Shown here: positions 29,501 to 41,500 of the stretch, piece after piece
Layout of the letters: every line of letters starts with the position of its first letter
Numbering within the stretch: position 1 is the stretch's first letter
NCBI GenBank assembly: GCA_964017185.1
Contig: OZ024869.1
Span: forward strand, 52,478,761 to 52,542,760
Direction of reading: 5' to 3'
DNA length: 64,000 bases
From: Rugalucina vietnamica
Lineage: Eukaryota; Mollusca; Bivalvia; Lucinida; Lucinidae
Program-made: the position numbers and the translations under genes
Notes under the pieces: generated by a model
What the model saw: only the letters and a program-made list of their open reading frames with translations
The model's database searches: none
What the model was told of the DNA's origin: nothing

Positions 29501-32500
29501 TGCCATTGTAGCCCTTCTTTAATGCAAGGCCATTCATTACAATTTTCTTTTCAAATATGCCTGACAGAGTTAAATTTCCTTGTTTGTATGGAGGATTTAT
29601 AGGAGAGATGGTCTATATTTTGTGGTACATATTTGTGTTTTTTATAAAAGCAACATTCAAAATAAAAATAATTGTTAGATCCTTTGGAAGCAGTAAAACA
29701 TTCAAAGCGAGAAGATGGGCCATATTGTACAATTTCAATAATTTACATCTGTGTAGTCTAAATCAAAGACTCATAATCCCAAAGGGGCCAAATAATCAAA
29801 ATACAGTTAAGAAGATGATTCTTAACAAACAATATATTTGAAATACCCCAAATATATTCACTGATCCCAAAGGATCAAAAGAAAAATATAATCTGCACTA
29901 TGGATGATGTACAGGGAGACTTTTTAGGGCCGCCACACGGCACAACACCAGCTGCAGTAATAGCAAATAAAAATAATTGTTAGATCCTTTGGAAACAGTA
30001 AAACATTCAAAGCGAGAAGATGGGCCATATTGTACATGAACCTTCATCAGTGACCCTTTACAAAACTGGCAGTGAAAGCCAGACATTTTTCGCTGCAATT
30101 TCAATAATTCAATAGTCTAAATCAAAGACTCATAATCCCAAAGGGGCCAAATAATCAAAATACAGTTAAGAAGATGATTCTTAACGAACAATATATTTGA
30201 AATACCCCAAATATATTCACTGATCCCAAAGGATCCAAAGAAAAATATAATCTGCACTATGGATGATGTACGGGGAGACTTTTAAGGGCCGCCACACGGC
30301 ACAACACCAGCTGCAGTAATAGCAAATAAAAATAATTGTTAGATCCTTTGGAAGCAGTAAAACATTCAAAGCGAGAAGATGGGCCATATTGTACAATTTT
30401 GGGTAATGAACCTTCATCAGTGACCCTTTACAAAACTGGCAGTGAAAGCCAGACATTGTTTGCTTCAATTTCAATAATTTACATCTGTGTAGTCTAAATC
30501 AAAGACTCATAATCCCAAAGGGGCCAAATAATCAAAATACAGTTAAGAAGATGATTCTTAACGAACAATATATTTGAAATACCGAAAATATATTCACTGA
30601 TACCAAAGGATCAAAAGAAAAATATAATCTGCACTATGGAATCTGTCAGGAAACAGCAGTTTTAGCATTATTATGCAAGAGACCAAGATGCAGATAAGCT
30701 ACACACTCTCGCTATAAAAGTATCTTCACAACACTAATTTCAAGCTTCAAGTCCTTTTTATGATTATTAATCATAAAGAAAGGTTTTCTTGTGATATGAC
30801 TTACTTAACCCATTTTTGGAATGGATTCTGCCATCATTATCATTTGGATGAATCCACTTTCATTTTTAGGGGCATCAGAAGTGATTTTAATTTGCATGTG
30901 AATTTTTGATGAAAATTCTCTTAGCAAACAGAATAGCCCCAGATGGGACGCCGCAGAATGTCACATCTGGGGCTATACTGTTTGCCTGTCCTTATATGAG
31001 TTAAGATTAAACAAGTTTGAATCATATCCCAGTATTATGAGTAATTTTATATTACTGATCGTTCCAAGGCAATACCTCAGATGTAGTTCTAAATGTTCTA
31101 AAATGTTGGCGTTGAATTATTGTGATGTTTGCACCTTATTATGTACGTTTTCATATTTTATTAAAGTTCAGGTAATTGAGTGGCCGCATATTGGGAGATA
31201 GCTGCTCACTCAGCTTACGATATGTTTTCTTAGTATAAGTACTGAGTTTTAAATTTAGTTTTATTCCCATCTCAGTTTTTGAAGAGGGAATTTCTTTATG
31301 ATTGTGCCGTTATTGTACGAGAAAGTCAAGCATGTGACTAACTATTCAACTGTCTCGCAGAATGTGGATTGAACTTATATTTCAAGACACATAATTCATA
31401 CTTTAATCAGGTGCTAAAACACAAAATTGCATCACTTTTGGAATGACCCACATATAACCCAATATTCAAACAGTAATTGTTGTTGTTTTTTCATACCCAC
31501 CTTGTTTTCCTCATTCAGTTTCTGTAACTGCTCCAAGTTGTCCTCCTTAGCCCCACCGTCACCACCTGGCCCCACCTCTAAGCTAGCGTCTCTCAGCTCC
31601 TGCTTCAGTCTCCCTATCTCTACCTTGTGTCTTCTCTTCATGTCAGACCGCACCTTCTGCATAGTCTCGACAAACTGCTGATCTTTCTCCATACGAATTT
31701 GTTCAATTCTACGATCAGCAATGTCCTCCAGTTCTTTTTCATATGACTTCTTGTCCAACTCAACATTAATCATAACTTCAGCCTCTCGCATTCTGAAATT
31801 TTGTTCATACTTTTCTTCCACCTCATATTCTATTTGTTTTACTTTTTCTTCGAAACGCTCTTCTTGCAGTTTAATTTTGCGTTCTCGAAATTCTAACTGC
31901 CTTTTAAGTTTGTCCTCTATTTTTGTTTCAAGTTCAGAACATTTTGCTTCATACTTTTCTTGAAGCTCTTTTTCTAAATCATCATTTGAGTCTGTCTGGG
32001 AACTTGAATCAAGATATTCTATAATGTCATCAGTTTGTGTTGTGGCAGAACAATACATAAAGTGGCTCAGATTACTCTGCAAGTCACCTTTAAGAGGATT
32101 TATATTCCTGTTACATTGTTTTTGCTTCACATAAGGAGATTCGAAACTGAATTTAGGGCCTGTAACAGCAGAAAATACTCCGCTGTCTGCTGATTGCACT
32201 GATATATCTGCAGGATGACATGTATCACTAGGAGTCTCAATATAATGTTCACAAGTACTTTCTTTGGGTTCTTCAATGGTTTCAGTTTGAATGCTAATGT
32301 CCATGAATTTCAAACTATCCTTTACATTTGCTGAGGTTTCTACTGACACTGAACACAACTGGTCACTTAAGAAGGCACTCAGTTCATTTTCTAATATCTC
32401 AGATGCTATGTTCTGAGCTGGAATGTTAGTAGCAGATTCTTTTACTTCAAAACCACAGTTATCTGCATCATTTGAATATGGTTTCCACAATATTTGCTGT

Positions 32501-35500
32501 TCTGCTTCCTCAGTTTCGAAAGCTTCTGAAGGAATGAATGAGTTTATTTCAATTTTCGACACCACAAAACTATTTGTATCAGCCCTTATCCGAAAATTAG
32601 TTTGACACTCAAAATCTGAAGTTGACTCTGTCCAAATTTCATTATCCATTCTGTGAGTATCTGACAAAACATTTTCACTGGTTTCTTGTTGGGTATCCTC
32701 ATCTTTGTCTGCATCATAATTAGATGGACAGAGTAAGGCACCTACAGAAAATTCAATATCTTGATTATTAATGGTGTAATCTGGATAAGCAGTTTGGGCA
32801 GAAAGTCTCGTGTTCGTAGGTATTTCTGCAAGAAGTGAGTCAGTTTGTGTGAAAGTACTAACACAAGACTTGTCTAATTGATCGCGGCACCTTTCACACA
32901 CATTTTCAATATCAAAAGGCCTAGCAATGTTATTTTCATTTGTTCTGTTTGTCATTTGCTCACAAGCAGTTCTCTTATTTTGTACATCTTTTTGATGTTT
33001 CTCACTAAGCATCTCTTCCAGTTTCTGTTTCGTTTCAACAACTTCTTCATACTGATTTTCACGTTGTTCAAGATTTTCTCTCAAAACTTGCTTCTCTTCA
33101 TTGGCATCATAAACTTCATTTTCCATTATATCTAACATATTCCTCAGATCTTGAACATCATCATTCATAGTCTGTAACTGTGTTTGAAGCTGTTTTATCT
33201 CTTTATCATATCTTTTCTTTGTGCTCTCCATTTCAGATCTGACTTCTTCATACTTTGTTTGCATGTCATGAAGCAAGTTTGTTAATTCATCCATCATTTT
33301 TTCCAACTCTACCTTTTCAATTTTAACCCTTTCCACTTTACTTTCCATTTCATCAATCTTATTTGACAGAATTTCATTTCTAGAAGCTAGTTCAGCATTT
33401 TTGTCCAAAATTTTGTCAAGTTTACCTATTCTCTCTTGAACACTGTCCATAAATCTGGATAACTTTTCATTTTCAGTCTTTAACATGCCATTTTCTTTCT
33501 CCAGTGTTTTAACTAATGTTTCTGCCATCTCATTTTCAGATTTTAACCTTGAATGTTCGTTTGCCAGCATGTTAAACCTTGATTCTGCATCATCCCTTGA
33601 AGCTGAAAGCAACTCAGATTCAGCCGCTAAAATCTCTATCTGACACCTAACATGATTTCTGTTATCAGAAACTGCTTGCAAATGAGCATGGCATGTTTGA
33701 AGTTCAGCTGTCATTGTCTCAAGTTGCTTCAGATTTCCTTCCTGCTTGCTTTGAATATCATTGATTTTCTCTTTAAAAATATCTCTTTCTTTCAGTAAGT
33801 TTTCTTTTTCTGCCTCAAGGCTTTGACAGTATGTTTCTTTTTCTAACCAATCTGTCTTATGCAAAGTTAATTCTCGTCTTAACATTTCATTTTCATCTTC
33901 CAAGTTCTTTATCTTAGATTCATGCTGACTGTTCTGAACCTGTAGAACTTCCAAGTCTCTTTGTAGCTTATTTTTACACTTGGATTCCAGTTCAAGCTGA
34001 GCACTTAGTTCTTCACTGAATGTTTGTTGTGCATCAGCTGCATTTCCTCTGCCCAATTTCATATGCTTCTGACTTTCTATTGCTTCTTTTAAATCATGTT
34101 CTAAAATATTGTTTTTTGTTTTAAGAGTTGAATTTTCTTCAAGTAATGAGTTGATTTCATGTTCAAGCCTACTTGCTAGATCTGCCTTTTCCGAAATTGT
34201 ATCATCATATAGTTGTATTTTTTCAATAAGTTCTAGAACATCATATTCCAAGGTGTTCACTTTTTCTTGGTATTCCGCAATGTCATTTTCCAATTCAGCA
34301 TTTTTCTTTTCTAATTCCTGGCTTTTCTTTTCAATTCTCATATTCTGTTCAGATCTATTTGCCTGCTCATCAACCTCTCTAATATCTTCTTTTAAACAGT
34401 TTACTTGTGTTTTAAGAGTGGAATTTTCTTCAACTAAAGCCTCAATTTCACTTTCCTTCTTTTGCAACACAATATTCATTTCAGTTGAGTTTTCACCTAA
34501 CTTTACAGTCAAAGCTTCATTTTTCTCTATCAGTTCTGTCTTTTCATTGTCCATGTCTGCTATTATTGCAACCATTTCATCACATTTATTCAACAGGAGT
34601 TCATTTTCATCTGAAACAATCATCAACTTTTTCTCCAGATCAGTTATTTCAACAACCATCTTTTCATTACATTCTCTAACTTCTTCAAGCTCCTGCTCAA
34701 AATGTTTACATCTTTCAGTCATTGACTGCAACTGTTCTTCTTGAAAATCAATGTTCGGAAAAAATGACTGCAATTTTGCATTTTCTGCTGTCAAATTTTG
34801 TATCTCAGATTCATGAGTAAGACTTTTTGTTTTCAATGTTGAATTTTCTGCAACCAAGCCTTCAATTTCACAATTCAAATGACAATTTCGTTCTTTTGAA
34901 TTTTCCATACTGATTTTCAATATTGCTAATTCAGATGTTACGTTTTCCTGACTTGACTTTAATTCACCATTTACAGTGTTAGAAAGTTTTAACTCTTTCA
35001 TTAACCTGTCATTTTCATGATTTAGTGTTTCTACATCTTTCAGATAACTTTCACATTCTTGATTTCTGGATTCCAACAAACTGAGCAGTTCTTCATTTTC
35101 TTTCAATATCTTTTCTTTTTCAACTTGAATAGAGTCTACCACTTCCCTCATTTCAACTACATCAAGTTCAGACATTTCTAGGTATTCAAGGCGATCTTTA
35201 AGAGTCTTTAACTCATCAGTGATTTGCTCTTCTTTCTGCTCTAAACTTGATCTCTCAACCTTTAAGTCAAACACTTCTTTTTCCATATTACTCAGTTGCA
35301 TTTGCAGCTCATTTTTGTACCACTCAAGGCTTTCTTTATTACCATTTAAACCTTGAATCTCGTTTTGTAGACACTCTACTGCTTCTTTTAAGTCTTTGTT
35401 CACTAGGTTTTGGTTTTCAAGATCATTCATATACTTATGGGCCATATCCTGGCATTCTTTGGTTTCAGTGGTGGCAAACTCAAGTTTCTTTCTTTGATTA

Positions 35501-38500
35501 TCAAGAACTGCTGATAACTCAGTCTTTTCTTGATTTTGTTCAATAATTCTTTGTTTCAACAATTGAATTTCTTCTTGAAAATGTCTTGTGACATCACTGT
35601 GCCGTGTAGTCTCTTCTGGTTCAAAATCATCCTGAAATTGTACATGTTCATCAACAGTCCCAACAGAAGAATTAATAACTGAACTAAAACCCAGGGTACT
35701 TGGTAGGGCTGGGGAAGCATGCAGGTTGACCGCCATCCCAGAAGCATCTATCCTATGTACACCACCACTTACCTTAGAATGTTCAATGAAATGTGCACCT
35801 CTGTTTTCATCTGTAACCAAACTATCAAGTTTATGAGTATCTAGGTCAGGACTTGGCGATAATTCTGATTTCAGCAATTCACATTCTCGTGTCTTATCAT
35901 CTAGTGCACATTTAATGTTGTTATATTTTTCTTGTAAGTCTGCAAGTCTTTTTCTCACAGTATCAATAGTTTCCGCACTAGCACCAATATTAGCTAGTCC
36001 ATCAGTATCATAAGTTTGGTATGCTGTATCATCATAACTTTCTGAAACAACAGTACATGGTGAAGATTCTGATTCCCTGCTTGATTCTGTGTGGTCAAGC
36101 AGTTTTTCAGATGCTTCTGATTGATTCAAATCATCATTTTCTGGATGAACAGTATTTTGAGCTAATTCTAAAACATTTGCAACAATACTGCCAGCTTGAA
36201 ATTTCAGGAGTTCTTTTTTCAGCACTTGATTCTCTTTTAATAGTTCATCTATACTCTTGTTATCATCAGTCTTTTTGTCTGCATTATTATTGGGATTACT
36301 GTTGTTATCTAGTAAAGTTCTTCCTGTGACACTGTCCTCTGATGTTGAAGTTGCAAGCATGGACAGATCAGTAGCAGTTAAGAAAGTTTCTTCACCGGAA
36401 ATTAGAGTGGAGTCATCATATGAATGTTGAACCGAAGTATGAGATTTTTGTATCACAGCTTCTGAGCGGAAGACATTTTCTTTTGTAAAACATTGTTCTA
36501 TCACCTCTTCATCGGTACTTTTCCTTGCTGACATTTCTTCAAGCTTGTGCTTGTAGTTGTCACATTCTCTAGAACTGTTTTCTAGATCTTGCTTTAAAGT
36601 ATCTATTTCTGAACTTAGAGCATTAATTGATTCTTTCAACTTAATGTTTTCTGACTTGGTCTCTGTTAGACTTTCTTGCAGAGTTTCAGTTTCTTCTTTC
36701 AGGACTGATTTCTCTTTTTCTACCTCATCTATATCACGCCTAGAGAGTTCTTCACTTGCTATCGAATCCTGCAACTGATCTACTAATTGCACATTTTTAC
36801 ACAGAACACCTTCAATTTCAGCTTTCAAAGCTGCAATAATGTCTTTCTGGTTATTTATCTTGTTATACAAGTCATCATTTTGTGTCCTCAGAGAACGATT
36901 TTCTTCAACAGCTTCATTTGCTTCACTTACTTTAGTTTCATAATCTTCTATTTGTGACTGATAATCAGATATTTGAGTTGCATGAGACTGACATTGTGAA
37001 ACAAGAGTTTCAATTTCACCACCGAGTGATTCATTGTTCCTTTGGAAGCTTTCATTTTCTTGTGATAAACTTTCAACTTTTTCCTTTAATTCTGAATTCA
37101 TATTTTCATAATCTTTCTTCATGGCATTTATTAAGGCTACTTCGTCATACAGCTGTTTCAATTCTTTGTTGACATCATCCTTTTCTGCTTTTAGTTCATG
37201 GACTTCTGTGACAAAACCTGAATTCCTTTTCTCCAAATCCTCAATACTTTCTCTGGCTTTATCTAAATCACTGGACAACTTATTAACATTTTCTTCCATA
37301 GCATTCTTTTCATTTTTCAAGCTTTCCATTTCAACAGCCAAATTTGAATTGATGGTCTCAAACTGTTCTAACTCACTTATCAGAGAGGAATTCTGCTCAG
37401 AAAGTTGAAGCTTTTCTTGATCTATTGCTTCTTTTTCTGACTTAATTTTCTCAAATTCAGTTATAATTTCATCCAATTTCAATTTGGCACTTTCAAAATT
37501 CTGTTCAATACTATCTTTTTCAACTGAAAGTGATTGTAAATCATGTTTGACTTTCTCATTATCCTGTTGTAAGGCCTGGTTTTCTTTCAACGTTATTTCA
37601 TTGTTTTCTTTTACAATGGACAGTGCCTTCAGTAAATCTTCTTTTTCCAAGTCTGATTTCTCCTGTACAGCTTTTAATTCTCTTTCCAATTCATTTATTT
37701 TACCAATATAATTAATTTCAGAAACTTCAGCATCTTTTTTAGCTTGCATACTCTCTTCCTTTTCAGCATGTCCATTTGGTACATTGTGGTCCTTTTGAGC
37801 AGATAGGGAAGCTTTCAGATTGCAATATTCTGTTGATATAGTGGTGAGTCGGTCTGCAAGCTGGGTAACTATGGCATCTTTTGTAACCACATTTTCTTGG
37901 AGTGCTAGTAGTTCTGTTCTGGCTTGTTGTAAGGCTTCAGTGGTTGCCGCTTGTTTTTCATTCTGAGCTTGGAGAGTGGTCCCAGCCTAAAATGACATCA
38001 ATGTGAGCCTGTGCTTGAGAAACAATTTGTGTTCCGAGCAGGTCCGACACAAGGAGTCACAGAAGAAGGTTACAGGCTTGAAATATTGGATTTAGAAAGT
38101 AGAGTAATTGTACTAGCCGTGTAGCGAAAACAATGGCGGTGATCTGCGCCTTTGTATTTGCGTATGCAGATTGTTGGTTTTCCCATGCAGCGGCTCAATG
38201 TGTTAATATGTGTGCCGCGCAATGAGTAAATCAGATTTTTGCACATGCCAAAATAAAACCACAGGTCAGCTGTTCTGTAGCTGCACAGCTGATCAGCCTC
38301 TTTGTTTTTGCAGACAGTACAATACCTCTTCTTGTGAAATCCGAAGTTTCTAGCTCTCTTCTGTGACTACTCAGACTACTTTGTGTCGGACCTGGTTGGA
38401 AACCCCGAAGACCGGTTTTCTGGCTTTGAGGCTTGTGTATGTCAACATTTCTCATCATATCATCAAATCCATATTTCAGTCTGTTTTTTTTTTTTTTTTT

Positions 38501-41500
38501 TTATTATTATTCGAGGGTTGAACTTAAACTCGGAATACATAACTATGCTATAAGCATAACATGTATACAGTATCTTGAAGATTGCAACTAATGGATATAT
38601 CATTCCAATAAGTTAGCAACAGCTGGTTATCTTAGCATGCTACATACTGTTGTTTACAGTTTGAAAAGCATGTTGTAATTTTAGTGATCATGATCTTGTG
38701 GAGACCATCATTTATCCGACCACACAGTCACTGTTATCTTCATGAGAAAAACATAAGACATGATGGTCAGCCTGCATCATTACAAATAGGACACACTATA
38801 GACTTAGCCTACAGACTGAGCTACTGCAAAGCTTACTAGTACAAGTCTTCCATATTTCTGCAAATGTAACAAATTTTTAGCATCAAGCTGTTCACTGTAG
38901 TTTGAATCTGACTAGGTAAAACCAGAGGACCAATGGTCCTGTAAACGCTCACCTGAGATCAGCTGCATATACCAATAAACATGTTTGAATATTATGGTAT
39001 TTAACTCCAGTGCAGGGGCAGATAAGCCCTTGGGCCATTTTCTTTTTTCAGAATCTTCAATATTCTGTCCATTTGCCAATTTCCTGTTGGCTTTTTCCTT
39101 CAAATGACATTTTAACAGTTTTCCCAATTCAGATGCACAGGCAACCCATGTTGACCTTGCCATAAACTTGGTCAAGGTCATCACAGGGTCATGATTTATA
39201 TATACAATGGAGTACTTTAGCCATCGATGCCTCACGCCAAGTTTCCTTGAAATCAGTCTATTGGTTTCAGAGAAGATGATTTTTGATGGGTTTTTACCAT
39301 ATATGGGCATGGCGGCCATCTTGGTCATGTGACCTAGATTATTTATATACACATTGATTCCCCCATTCTATAGATGCTTCACTTAAAATTTGGCTTTGTT
39401 TGGCCAAACGGTTTCAGAAGAGAAGACGTTTGAATATTATGGAAATATACATGTATATTGCCCCGGGGTGGGGGCACATGAGCCCCTGGGGTCCAATTTT
39501 TTTCAGAATCATTAATATCCAGTCCTACTGCCCATTTCCTGCAAGACTTTCACTTTAAATGACATTTTAAAAGTTTTCCCCATTCAAATGCATTGGTGAC
39601 CTATGTTGACCTTCCCGTAAAATAGGTCAAGGTCATCACAGGGTCATGATTTATATATACATTGTAGTGCTTGAGCCATCGATGCTTCGTGCCAAGTTTC
39701 GTTGAAATCGGTCAACCGGTTCTGGACAAGAAGATTTTTGAACGGTTTTTACCATATATGGGCATGGCGGCCATCTTGGTCATGTGACCTGGATTTTTTA
39801 TATACATATTTGTTACCCCTTCCTATTGATGCTTCACATAAAATTTCGCTTTGATTGGCCAAGCGGTTTCAGAGGAGAAGATGTTTGAATATTATGGAGA
39901 TATACATGTATATTGCCCCGGGGCGGGGGCGGATGAGCCCCTGGTGCCCAATTTTTTTCAGAATCATTAATATTCAGTCCTACTGCTCATTTTCTGCAAG
40001 ATTTTTCCTTTAAATGACAATTTAACAATTTTTCCCATTCAAATGCATTCGCGACCTATGTTGACCTTGCCGTAAAATAGGTCAAGGTCATCATAGGGTC
40101 ATGATTTATATACACATTGTAGTGCTTGAGCCATTAATGCTTCATGCCAAGTTTGGTTGAAATCGGTCCAGTGGTTCCGGAGAAGAAGATTTTTGAAGGG
40201 TTTTTACCATATATGGGCATGGCGGCCATCTTGGTCATGTGACCTGGATTATTTATATACACATTGGTTCCCCCTTCCCATAGATGCTTCATGTAAAATT
40301 TGGCTTTGATTGGCCAAGCGGTTTCAGAGGAGAAGATCTTTGAAAATGGTGGACGACGGACGGACGACGGACGACGGACGGACGGACGGACGACGGAGCA
40401 TGGGTATACTATAAGCTCACCTTGTGAGCCTGACGGCTCAGGTGAGCTAAAAACCCAAAGCAATTTATTATTTTGGAAAGCTTAAAAAATGTCAATGATG
40501 CTGATTCCTACCTGTTTAAGCTGTAACTGTAACCACTGTACATGCTGTATCAGCTCCTGTACATCAGCCATTGTATAAAGCTGGGTACCAGCTTCAGTCT
40601 GGTTCTCATAGGACTGGTTGTCTGGTATTCCATGTGACTGGATTTCACTGGACTGGTTGTCTAACATTGTATTTGACTGGTTGTCTTGTGATTCTACAGA
40701 CTCATACTCAGGTAGTTCAGGAGACTGCACTGCAGAAGACTGTGAATAAAACATATTTGAAAAGTGTAATAAAATGTGAATGAAGAAAACCCTGCTACTA
40801 TTTTCAATTTGCTAGTCAATACAGTTTCACTGTCAAGATTTATGATATGATTTTACAAGTGATTTGTAATTTATTGCAATTAACATACGGTATTAGAAAG
40901 CAGATTGTGATACAGAACCTGCCCTACTTAACATGTTAATCGAAGACAATTCAGTTTCTATTCTCACTTGTCTTAAAAGAAATACTATACTTTACAACAC
41001 CGTAAAACAAAAAAAGTCATTTTTCTCAGTCATGCAACAGACAAAGATGCTCCCATTGTAAGAATATAATCCAAACAGATGTTTTTAATAGCAACTGTAC
41101 TCAGACCTCCTTCAATATATGATTTTTTTAACTGACTGTACGTCTTAGAATATCATTGATTGAATGTAAACATTGTAACATGCAATATGTTGGTCAAACT
41201 AACCAAAAGGTTTCCAAATGCATGAATAGTCGTAGGTTTGACATACAGCTAATTTACATTTCAATTCTGATTCACATTCTATTGCAGATTTCAGTTTCCT
41301 TCCCATTGATGCTATTAATGATTAAATGACTCGCCTGTGAAAGGAAACTTATTTGATACATAAGCTTGATACACTGTACCCAAAAGGCATGAATTCCAAA
41401 TTGTTGTACAATGTTGAGTAGCAGTTAGGCAGCTATTGTTTGTACCTATTATTACTTTTTTGCGTAACAATTGTATCAAACAATCCAATAGTTCTGTCTC

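Noticed and set aside
29898..30474. Two similar minus frames (FHCQFCKGSLMKVH)
   Set aside because: The similarity comes from the tandem family E units; no domain and no splice context.
34109..34744. Long plus-strand open frame (211 codons)
   Set aside because: It lies antisense within giant exon 5; serine- and phenylalanine-rich composition is what the reverse complement of glutamate/lysine-rich coiled-coil codons gives.
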